Source of the DNA: DATLED01 sp035525495 | Lineage (GTDB): Bacteria > Actinomycetota > Acidimicrobiia > Acidimicrobiales > CADCTF01 | Reading direction: 5' to 3' | Assembly (NCBI GenBank): GCA_035525495.1 | Contig: DATLED010000095.1 | Location: 70,750 to 134,749, forward strand | DNA: 64,000 nt | In this document: in pieces, positions 45,205 to 52,460 of the stretch | Layout of the letters: each line of letters opens with the position of its first letter | How positions within the stretch are numbered: position 1 is the first letter of the stretch | Program-made: the position numbers and the translations under genes | Notes under the pieces: generated by a model | Told to the model about the DNA's origin: nothing | The model's database searches: none | Seen by the model: the letters and a program-made list of their open reading frames with translations, nothing else

Positions 45205-46836
45205 GTGATTGAGCAGAACGCCGAGCGCGTCGACGCCATCGTCGTCGGTGCGGGGGTGGCCGGGCTGTACGCGATGCACAAGCTGCGGGGGCTCGGTCTC
45301 GACGTCGTCGGAATCGAGGCCGCCGATGGCGTCGGGGGGACCTGGTTCTGGAACCGGTACCCCGGTTGTCGCTGCGACGTCCCGACGATCGAGTACTCCT
45401 ACAGCTTCGACGAGGACCTCGAGCAGGAATGGTCGTTCAGCGAGGTGATGTCGGCGCAGCCGGAAATCGAGGACTACCTGAACCACGTCGCCGATCGGTT
45501 CGACCTCCGCCGATCGTTCCGCTTCTCCACCCGCGTCGCCGCGGCCACGTTCGACGAAGCCACGTCGACGTGGACCGTCGAGACCGACCGAGGCGAGCGC
45601 CTGACCGCTCCCTGGTGCGTCATGGCCACGGGCTCGCTCTCGGCGCCCAACCTGCCGCCCATCCCCGGAATCGACTCGTTCGCCGGCCGCGTCGCCCACA
45701 CCGGACTGTGGCCACGCGAGGGGCTCGACGTCGCCGGCAAGCGCGTCGGCATCATCGGGACAGGCTCCTCGGGGATGCAGTCGATCCCCCACCTCGCGCG
45801 CGAGGCCAAGCACCTCACGGTCTTCCAGCGGACGCCCAACTACAGCTTCCCCGGCCAGGTGGCGCCCGTCGACGACGATCTCCAGGCGTACGTCAAGGCC
45901 AACTACCGGGAGCTGCGGCGGATGCAGCGCGCCTCGGGGGCGGGCATCTCCGGCATGGCGATGCCGCCCGCCGCCGATGGCACCGCCCGCGCCGTCGGTG
46001 CCGGCGCGTTCGGCCTCGCCGCCGGCGCAACCGGCGGTGCGAGCTCCGCGGCATCCGGGCCGCCTGACCGAGCTGCGATGGCCGCCGTCCTCGAGAAGAT
46101 GGAAGAGGGCTTCGCCCGCATGGTCCGCAAGCGCGTCCACGACGCCGAGACGGCGGAGTCGCTGATCCCAAAGGACTATCGGATGGGGTGCAAGCGCCTC
46201 GTCGTCGAGATCGACTACTTCGAGACCTACAACCGCGACAACGTGACCCTCGTCGACCTCCGGAAGGGTCCGATCACCGAGATCAGCCCGACCTCGGTCC
46301 GGACCGAGCAGGGCGACTTCGAGGTCGACGTCCTCGTCCTGGCGACAGGCTTCGACGCGCTGACCGGGCCGCTGACCCGGATCGCCGTGCGCGGCCGCGA
46401 AGGTCGACTGCTCGCGGACGAGTGGCGAGACGGGCCGCGCGCCTACCTGGGGCTGATGGCCAGCGGGTTCCCGAACCTCTTCATGATCACGGGACCCGGC
46501 AGTCCGAGCGTCCTGTCGAACATGGTCGTGTCGATCGAGCAGCACGTGGACTGGATCGCCGACGCCATCGCTGCCCACCGCACCGCCGGCGTCACGACGA
46601 TGGAGCCCATGCCGGATGCGGAGGAAGAGTGGCTCGACCACGTGCAGGAGGCGTCGATCGGAACGCCCTACACCGCGCCGAGCTGCAACTCCTGGTACGT
46701 CGGCGCCAACATCGACGGCAAGACGCGAGTGATCCTTCCCTACACGGGCGGCGTCGGCCGCTATCGCGAGATCTGCGACGAGGTCGCCGCCGATGGGTAC
46801 CGAGGCTTCGCGTTGTCGGGCACGGCCTCCGCGTAG
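45205..46836 (+). CDS. Baeyer-Villiger-type flavin monooxygenase
   Basis: A 543-residue FAD/NADPH enzyme of the cyclohexanone-monooxygenase group. The FAD motif is VGAGVAGLYAMHKL, followed by GGTWFWNRYPGCRCDVPT. The Baeyer-Villiger fingerprint FxGxxxHxxxW is intact as FAGRVAHTGLWP, and the NADPH motif is GIIGTGSSGMQSI. An Ala/Gly-rich insertion (about 260-285) lies between the two halves. It converts a ketone to an ester or lactone, or oxidises sulfides; the substrate is unknown. GTG at 45205 starts the gene; the family B palindrome follows its stop. Confidence 0.93.
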   Translation: MIEQNAERVDAIVVGAGVAGLYAMHKLRGLGLDVVGIEAADGVGGTWFWNRYPGCRCDVPTIEYSYSFDEDLEQEWSFSEVMSAQPEIEDYLNHVADRFDLRRSFRFSTRVAAATFDEATSTWTVETDRGERLTAPWCVMATGSLSAPNLPPIPGIDSFAGRVAHTGLWPREGLDVAGKRVGIIGTGSSGMQSIPHLAREAKHLTVFQRTPNYSFPGQVAPVDDDLQAYVKANYRELRRMQRASGAGISGMAMPPAADGTARAVGAGAFGLAAGATGGASSAASGPPDRAAMAAVLEKMEEGFARMVRKRVHDAETAESLIPKDYRMGCKRLVVEIDYFETYNRDNVTLVDLRKGPITEISPTSVRTEQGDFEVDVLVLATGFDALTGPLTRIAVRGREGRLLADEWRDGPRAYLGLMASGFPNLFMITGPGSPSVLSNMVVSIEQHVDWIADAIAAHRTAGVTTMEPMPDAEEEWLDHVQEASIGTPYTAPSCNSWYVGANIDGKTRVILPYTGGVGRYREICDEVAADGYRGFALSGTASA

Positions 46837-46875
46837 CAGGGTGCTGAAGGAGGGGTGATCGGCGGTCGCCACGTT

Positions 46876-46920
46876 TCTGGGCGGGTTGAACCACCGGTGC
46901 GGTGGTTGACCCCGCCCAGA
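46876..46920. repeat. Dispersed palindromic repeat, family B copy 2
   Basis: Arms 46876-46895 and 46901-46920 pair with two mismatches around the loop GGTGC. It lies between convergent gene ends and is followed by GAGGGCGCG. The upstream flank, including GAGGGGTGATCGGCGG (46850-46865), is shared with copy 3, showing that the unit is longer than the hairpin. Confidence 0.88.
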
Positions 46921-46940
46921 TCGAGGGCGCGACCCAGATC

Positions 46941-47906
46941 CTATGAAGGCTTCTTGCGGGCGCGCGCGGCGCGACGGCGTCCCTCGTGCATCGCTTCGAC
47001 GCGCGGCGCTGCGACCGAGCGTCCCTCCTCGACGAGCTCTGCCGGCAGCGTCTGGGGCGAAGGCATCTGGTCCGCCCACGGATCCTCGTCGCCGAGCCGG
47101 TCGAGGGCGTTGCGGATCGTGATCGACGACGGGACGAGGTCGGCGAGCTCTTCCCACGTCACCGGGCACGACACCGGCGTGCCCGGTCGCGCCCGAGGGC
47201 TGTAGGCGGCAACCACCGTCGCGCCCGCCACGCGCGTCGCGTCCACGAAGACCTTGCCCTCGCGGTCTTCCTTGAGGAACGCCGTCGTGGCGACCGACGG
47301 GTCGATCGCGGCCGCCCGCTCCGCAATGGCTCTCGTCGCCGCTGCCGCGTCCGCCGGCGGCGTGTCGAGGTCGATAGGGACGAACACGTGGAGCCCCTTC
47401 GCGCCGCTCGTCTTGAGCGCGCCGCCCAGCCCGACGTCGTCGAGCACCTGGCGAACGAGCCGGGCCCCCTCCACCGCCGCCGAGAACGGCGCGCCCGGCG
47501 GCGGGTCGAGGTCGAGGACCAGGTGGCTGATGCGGTCGCGACGATCCACCGAGGAGAGCGACGGGTGGTACTCGATCGCGCGTTGGTTGCCGAACCAGAT
47601 CAGCGTCCGCCGATCGTCGCACACCGCGTAGGTCACGTCCCGCTTCGACGACTCCGCCCACGTCGTCATCCTCGGCACCCACTCGGGCGTGTACTTCGGG
47701 AGGTTCTTCTGCATGAACGGCTCGTCACCGCGGTGGACGCGGATGACCGACAATGGCCGACCCTGCAGTGCGGGCAGGATCCGATCACTGACGCCGTCGA
47801 GGTAGTCGATCAGCTCGCGCTTGGTGGCGTCGGCACCTTCGAACAGCGGTTGGTCGAGGTTCGAGAGGTCCACGCCCTCGCGGGACTCCTTCGGCGCGGG
47901 CGTCAC
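46941..47906 (-). CDS. ligD: LigD-type polymerase (NHEJ primase-polymerase domain), stand-alone
   Basis: A 321-residue protein of the archaeo-eukaryotic primase superfamily, matching the polymerase domain of LigD. It contains LSNLDQPLFEGADATKREL, the metal-binding LVLDLDPPPGAPF (DxD), the nucleotide-contact segment ALKTSGAKGLHVFVPIDLDT and SCPVTWEELADL. The ligase and phosphoesterase modules are absent, as is usual in some actinobacteria where they are separate genes. No ku gene is in this window. It adds nucleotides at double-strand break ends. GTG at 47906 is preceded at 8 bases by GAGG; the longer frame is intergenic. Confidence 0.9.
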   Translation of the reverse strand: MTPAPKESREGVDLSNLDQPLFEGADATKRELIDYLDGVSDRILPALQGRPLSVIRVHRGDEPFMQKNLPKYTPEWVPRMTTWAESSKRDVTYAVCDDRRTLIWFGNQRAIEYHPSLSSVDRRDRISHLVLDLDPPPGAPFSAAVEGARLVRQVLDDVGLGGALKTSGAKGLHVFVPIDLDTPPADAAAATRAIAERAAAIDPSVATTAFLKEDREGKVFVDATRVAGATVVAAYSPRARPGTPVSCPVTWEELADLVPSSITIRNALDRLGDEDPWADQMPSPQTLPAELVEEGRSVAAPRVEAMHEGRRRAARARKKPS

Positions 47907-47970
47907 GCGCGACACCTCGACCCGAGCGCACCGGCCGGGACGGACCCGTCCTCGCCGGGGCTCCGCTCGG

Positions 47971-48204
47971 TCACGTCGAGTCGGGTCGGCCGCCTTCGAT
48001 CCGACGCCGCACCGCCTCGAGCTCGTCGTCGATCTCTTCACCGCGGCGCTGCTCCCGGGCGAGCTTCTCCTCGGGCGTGGCACCGAGGTCGCGCTCGCGC
48101 TCGTCGAGCGCGGCGTTCGACCGTTGGGTGAACTCGTCGACGGCCTCGGCCACGTCGCGCTTCTCCCGCCGGAGTGCGGCTGCGATGCGATCCCACGTGC
48201 CCAT
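47971..48204 (-). CDS. Small charged coiled-coil protein, unknown function
   Basis: A 77-residue very hydrophilic protein with heptad-like helices (DVAEAVDEFTQRSNAALDER, then EQRRGEEIDDELEAVRRRIE). It starts with ATG at 48204 and ends 64 bases before the LigD polymerase start. No family is recognised. It has the codon bias of neighbouring genes. Confidence 0.6.
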   Translation of the reverse strand: MGTWDRIAAALRREKRDVAEAVDEFTQRSNAALDERERDLGATPEEKLAREQRRGEEIDDELEAVRRRIEGGRPDST

Positions 48205-48351
48205 CGGGGACGCAGCGTAGGCGTCAGGCGACTGCGGTCGGTGAACGTCGAAGGTTCCCGCCGGAGGCCTTCGTCTCGACCTGCGGAGCGCCGCCCCGAC
48301 GGTAGGGTGACGGCGCCGTCAACTGCTCGGCCGAAGAGGGAGGACTTTCGC

Positions 48352-49671
48352 ATGACCGTCGCCGAAGAGCTGCGTTCTTGGCTCGAGGAGAACTGGGATC
48401 CCGACCTCACCGTCGGCGAGTGGTGGGAGCGGCTGGGAATGGCCGGGTGGGCGGCTCCGATGCTGCCCGCCGATTCCTACGGCCGCGGGTTGTCGCGCGG
48501 CGACGCGCTGATCGTCGCGTCGACGATCGCCTCCTTCGGTGCGCTCTCCGCACCGATGGGCATGTCGATCGGGCTGGCGTCCCCGACGATCACGACCCAT
48601 GGCACGCGCGAGCAGATCGACCGCCTCATCCCTCCGGCCGTGACGGGCAAGGTCGCCTACTGCCAGCTCTTCAGCGAGCCGGGCGCCGGCTCCGACCTCG
48701 CGGGGCTCACGTGCAAGGCCGTGCGCGACGGCGACGTCTGGCACGTCGACGGCCAGAAGGTCTGGACGTCCGGCGGTCAGCACGCGGACATGGGGATGCT
48801 GCTCGCCCGGACGAACCCGGAGGCTCCCAAGCACCAAGGCATCACGTGGTTCGCGATCGACATGCACCAGCCCGGCGTCGACATCCGGCCCCTCAAGGAG
48901 ATGACCGGCCACGCGATGTTCAACGAGGTGTTCCTCACGGCCGCGGAGGTCCACGACGACAACCGCATCGGCGACGTGAACAACGGGTGGGCGGCCGCGA
49001 ACACCACGCTGCTCCACGAGCGCTCGGGCATGGGCGCCCGTGGTGGCGGCGGCGGCCGCATGGGAGGTCGGATGGCGCGGGCGGGTGGGGTCGCCGGCGA
49101 CCTCGACAAGCGCGCCGGCGACTTCACGGCAAAGCCGCGCGCCAAGACCGCCACGAAGGAGGCCGCTCCGACGGAGAAGGGGCCGCGGACCGTGGGCTCC
49201 CCGGCGCAGGGCCTGATCAACCTCGCTCGCGAGCTCGGGAAGCTCGACGATCCCGTCATCCGCCAGCGGCTCGTGCAGGCCCACATCCTGGGGGCCATCG
49301 CCGGCTACACGACGGAACGACACAAGGCGGTGCGTTCCCAGGGCGGCGACATCGCCGGCGTGGCCAACTTCTCCAAGCTCCTGATGGCCGACATCGTGCG
49401 GCTCAATCGCGATCTCGGCCTGCAGATCCTCGGGGCGCGCGGCACGCTGCACTCCTACGACGGCGCCGCCAACGAAGCGCTGGCGAAGCTGCCCGGCGGC
49501 GCGGCCGCGGCTGGCGTGACCGCCCAGGCGCTGTCGGCTCAGGCGTTGCCGATTTATGGCGGCACCGACCAGATCCAGCGCAACATCGTCGGCGAGCGGG
49601 CACTCGGCCTGCCGAAGGAGCCAGGCGACCTCTCGAAGGTTCCGTTCAACGAGCTCCCCAAGAACGGCTGA
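48352..49671 (+). CDS. Acyl-CoA dehydrogenase-family protein
   Basis: A 439-residue flavoprotein. FAD/substrate segments are CQLFSEPGAGSDLAGLTCKA and KVWTSGGQHADMGMLLART; the C-terminal motif is PIYGGTDQIQRNIVGERALG. The usual Glu of the YEGT motif is Gly here, so the base is probably another residue, perhaps Glu in TLLHERSGMG, as in the isovaleryl-CoA group. Between about 225 and 285 there is a Gly/Arg/Lys/Ala-rich insertion (GARGGGGGRMGGRMARAGG and on to KTATKEAAPTEK) that likely forms a flexible loop. The ATG at 48352 is preceded by GAGGGAGGA. It oxidises an acyl-CoA at the alpha-beta carbons. Confidence 0.9.
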   Translation: MTVAEELRSWLEENWDPDLTVGEWWERLGMAGWAAPMLPADSYGRGLSRGDALIVASTIASFGALSAPMGMSIGLASPTITTHGTREQIDRLIPPAVTGKVAYCQLFSEPGAGSDLAGLTCKAVRDGDVWHVDGQKVWTSGGQHADMGMLLARTNPEAPKHQGITWFAIDMHQPGVDIRPLKEMTGHAMFNEVFLTAAEVHDDNRIGDVNNGWAAANTTLLHERSGMGARGGGGGRMGGRMARAGGVAGDLDKRAGDFTAKPRAKTATKEAAPTEKGPRTVGSPAQGLINLARELGKLDDPVIRQRLVQAHILGAIAGYTTERHKAVRSQGGDIAGVANFSKLLMADIVRLNRDLGLQILGARGTLHSYDGAANEALAKLPGGAAAAGVTAQALSAQALPIYGGTDQIQRNIVGERALGLPKEPGDLSKVPFNELPKNG

Positions 49672-49740
49672 CCGGGGCCTCCATCCGGGTCGACGCGGCC
49701 GGCGGGCAACTTCACACGAGGCGGACTGCCCGGTAGGCTT

Positions 49741-50526
49741 GTGGTTGCTCTCCGGCGCGCCCGATTCTGGGATTGGACAACCGTGCCGCTGAACGAGAGA
49801 TCGGTGCTGCGGGTGCACAGAAGGCGGTTCGCGACGAGAGTTGCCGTCGGGCTGGGCTCGTTCGCGCTCGCGCTGCTGGCGTGGTCGGCCCACGCCGCGG
49901 CGACCGAAGTGCCGCCGCCTCCTGCACTGCTCGACCGCTCGCCGACCAGCGGCGCCGTCGCGAAGACCGTCACCGAGGTCGTCGACGTGGCCGCGCCGAC
50001 GATCACCGATGTCGTCCCGTCCGTCGTCGAGGCCATCGTCCCCGACGTGGCGTCCGAGCTCCCCGACGAGGTCACGCCTCCAGCGTCGCCAGCCGCCGCG
50101 GTGGTCCTTGCCGCCGCCACGCCCCGATCGTCCGCCGTCGAGGTCGATGCCACCCCGGCTCCTTCGGCGACCTCCGCTGACCCGCCGACGATCCCCTCCA
50201 TTCCTGTGACCGCGCCGATCGCGACGCCCGTTCCCGATCGCGTCGCGGCAACCATTCCGACGCCAGGTTCAGATCGCCTTGCACCGCCGATCGCACCGCC
50301 GCGCGAATCCCCGCGACACGACCCGACCGATCGTGCGGCAACCGCCATCGAGGGCGGTGCATCCGCGCCCAGACGAGCGCCCGACTCCAGTGGTTCCACG
50401 ACATCTGCTGTCGGCAGGCACGGCCTCGCCGTCACCGCCGCCACCTCGAACGACGACGACCTGACCCCTCTTCCCGAGCACGGCGGCCACCCGCCGCGTG
50501 GACCACCGAGCAAGGACGCCTTGTGA
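49741..50526 (+). CDS. Exported or membrane-anchored Pro/Ala/Thr-rich protein, unknown function
   Basis: A 261-residue protein with a membrane or signal segment (FATRVAVGLGSFALALLAW, Ala-rich cleavage SAHAAA) followed by disordered Pro/Ala/Thr/Ser-rich sequence. No domain is recognisable. A GTG at 49783 would give a shorter, still complete signal sequence. The TGA overlaps the GTG of the GGDEF gene (GTGA). Its role may be to connect a surface signal to the diguanylate cyclase, or it may be unrelated; only the overlap is seen. Confidence 0.6.
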   Translation: MVALRRARFWDWTTVPLNERSVLRVHRRRFATRVAVGLGSFALALLAWSAHAAATEVPPPPALLDRSPTSGAVAKTVTEVVDVAAPTITDVVPSVVEAIVPDVASELPDEVTPPASPAAAVVLAAATPRSSAVEVDATPAPSATSADPPTIPSIPVTAPIATPVPDRVAATIPTPGSDRLAPPIAPPRESPRHDPTDRAATAIEGGASAPRRAPDSSGSTTSAVGRHGLAVTAATSNDDDLTPLPEHGGHPPRGPPSKDAL

Positions 50527-51350
50527 ACCATCCCACCCCTCTGCTTCACCAGTGGGCGGCTGCGCCCTCCCTCACCTCCCAGTGCTTGCCGCGGTCCGAG
50601 GCCGATTTCCTCCTCGCCGTGATCGAATGCGACTCCGCCGAGCGCGAGGCCATTCGCCTGGCGACGCACCGCTTCGCCGATGCGTGCGCGTCGATCGAGG
50701 GCGCCGTGGCGCACCTCCTCGTCCTCCGCACGCTGCTCGGCCCGTCCGTCATCGGCACCCTCCTCGACGGAGAGATCGTCCATCTCGTTGCGCGAGAGGT
50801 CGCCGAGGCGAAGCGCACCGCCCACGCGGACCCGCTCACCGGGCTCGGCAACCGTCGCGCGCTGGACGAAGCGTTGCCGACTGCCATCGCGCGTGCCGAG
50901 CGAACCGGCAAGGGACTCGCAATCGTCTACTTCGACCTCGTCGGACTGAAGGCGGTCAACGATCGACACGGCCACCACGCCGGTGACGAAGCGCTGCGCG
51001 CGTTCGCCACCGCGCTCGCCGGGTCGTCGCGGTCGAGCGACTCCGCCTACCGCATCGGTGGCGACGAGTTCCTCGCCCTCCTTCCGGACACACATCACGA
51101 CGACGTCACGGCACTCGTCGACCGCATCCTCGCGTCCGGCGCGCCGTCGTTCTCCTGGGGTTCGACGAACACGGTGATCGATGGCTTCGACGCCGAGCGC
51201 CTCGTCCGTGTCGCCGACCTCCGGATGCTGTCGAGCCGTTACCACCTCGCGCTGACGACCAGCGGAGGTCGGGCGACGGAGGAACGCGCGCCCGTCGAGC
51301 CGGACGTCGACCTCCGACACCGCTCTGCATCAGCAGCGGGTCATCACTGA
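50523..51350 (+). CDS. Diguanylate cyclase (GGDEF)
   Basis: A 275-residue protein with an N-terminal helical region (about 30-105) and a GGDEF domain opening with DPLTGLGNRRALDEAL and carrying the intact motif RIGGDEFLALLPD. The segment YFDLVGLKAVNDRHGHHAGD has the substrate-site Asp and Asn in normal positions. It should make c-di-GMP; no RxxD inhibitory site is obvious. It lacks membrane segments and is coupled to the upstream anchored protein. The C-terminal tail (about 245-275) is unconserved and hydrophilic. Confidence 0.92.
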   Translation: MNHPTPLLHQWAAAPSLTSQCLPRSEADFLLAVIECDSAEREAIRLATHRFADACASIEGAVAHLLVLRTLLGPSVIGTLLDGEIVHLVAREVAEAKRTAHADPLTGLGNRRALDEALPTAIARAERTGKGLAIVYFDLVGLKAVNDRHGHHAGDEALRAFATALAGSSRSSDSAYRIGGDEFLALLPDTHHDDVTALVDRILASGAPSFSWGSTNTVIDGFDAERLVRVADLRMLSSRYHLALTTSGGRATEERAPVEPDVDLRHRSASAAGHH

Positions 51351-51451
51351 GGACCGAGTCCCGCAACGGCATCGAGGTCATGGGGTCCGTGGCCAGCACG
51401 GCCATCCACGTTCGGCGTACCCTCGAGCCGACGAAGACGAGGGAGCGGACC

Positions 51452-51748
51452 ATGGCATTCGTACAGATCATCGAGTACACGACGTCGAAGGCAGAGGAGA
51501 TGCGGAAGGTCGGCGAGGAATGGGAGCAGGCGGCGGCCGGTGAAGCGAAGGCGCGGCGACGCGTGCTGTGTCAGGACCGCGACCAGGCGGGCCGATACTT
51601 CAACATCGTCTTCTTCGATTCCCACGAGGAAGCGATGGCGAACTCAGACCTGCCCGTCACCGGCGAGTTCGCCCAGCGGATGATGGCGTTGGCTGACGGA
51701 CCACCGACCTTCTACAACCTCGACGTGGTCGAGGACCGAACGGTCTGA
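51452..51748 (+). CDS. Small alpha/beta-barrel (antibiotic-monooxygenase-like) protein
   Basis: A 98-residue protein with the ferredoxin-like pattern of dimeric alpha-beta barrel proteins: AFVQIIEYTTSKAEEMRKV, RVLCQDRDQAGRYFNIVFF, SHEEAMANSD. The family includes heme-degrading and quinone-oxidising monooxygenases, but this protein lacks an obvious catalytic residue set. ATG at 51452 follows GAGGGAG, a good ribosome-binding site; the longer frame is spurious. It converges with the response regulator 34 bases away. Confidence 0.75.
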   Translation: MAFVQIIEYTTSKAEEMRKVGEEWEQAAAGEAKARRRVLCQDRDQAGRYFNIVFFDSHEEAMANSDLPVTGEFAQRMMALADGPPTFYNLDVVEDRTV

Positions 51749-51782
51749 CGCCGTTCGCGTCGGCCCCCACGATCGGCGGTCC

Positions 51783-52460
51783 CTACTGCACCAAGCCGCG
51801 TCGGAGCGCCAACGCGACCGCGTGGACACGATCTCGCGCCTGAAGCTTCTGGTAGATGTGGGTGAGGTGGCTCTTCACGGTCTCCTCGCTGACGATCAGC
51901 GCCTCGGCGATCTCGCGCGTCGACGCCCCCTCCACGAGGTGCTCGAGGACCTGGTGCTCTCGATCCGTGAGGCGCTCGGCGGACAGCGATCGGTCGGCGA
52001 GCGGACCGACGCGGTCGAGGAACGTCCGCGTGACGGACGAGTGGAGGTAGCCCTCACCCCGGGCGACGGCGCCGATGGCAGTGACCAGTTCGCTCCGTGT
52101 GGCGTTCTTCGGCAGGAAGCCCACCGCGCCTGCCGCCATCGCACTCGTGACCGTGTCGGCGTCATCGTGCATCGTCAGCACGAGGACGCGCGCCTCCGGC
52201 CGCGCCGCGACGATCGCGCGGGTCGCCTCGATCCCGTTGATCCCCTGCAGGGTGACGTCCATCAGCGTGACATCGGGGAGCAGGGCTGCGTCCAGGTCGA
52301 CGATCGCGGAGCCGGAGGCGACGACGCCGACGATCTCGATGTGGTCTGCGAAGCCGAGCATCGTGGCGAGCGCGTCGGCGACGACCGCGTGGTCCTCGGC
52401 GATCGCGAGTCGGATGTGCTGGTCGCCGACCGCTGCCGCGGGTTCGAAGCCCGACGTCAC
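51783..52460 (-). CDS. NarL/FixJ-type response regulator
   Basis: A 225-residue regulator. The receiver has acidic residues AIAEDHAVVADAL, the phosphoacceptor in VTLMDVTLQGING and the Lys in FLPKNATRSEL. The LuxR-type HTH is LTDREHQVLEHLVEGASTRE followed by IVSEETVKSHLTHIYQKL. Its ATG overlaps the TGA of the histidine kinase (ATGA), so it is the kinase's cognate regulator. Targets are not evident, though the divergent REC-EAL gene shares the upstream region. Confidence 0.94.
   Translation of the reverse strand: MTSGFEPAAAVGDQHIRLAIAEDHAVVADALATMLGFADHIEIVGVVASGSAIVDLDAALLPDVTLMDVTLQGINGIEATRAIVAARPEARVLVLTMHDDADTVTSAMAAGAVGFLPKNATRSELVTAIGAVARGEGYLHSSVTRTFLDRVGPLADRSLSAERLTDREHQVLEHLVEGASTREIAEALIVSEETVKSHLTHIYQKLQARDRVHAVALALRRGLVQ

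Noticed and set aside
44854..47682. Minus-strand frame of about 940 codons spanning the monooxygenase
   Set aside because: Runs through three unrelated real genes and an intergenic palindrome; only its tail coincides with the pterin dehydratase gene, in a different frame.
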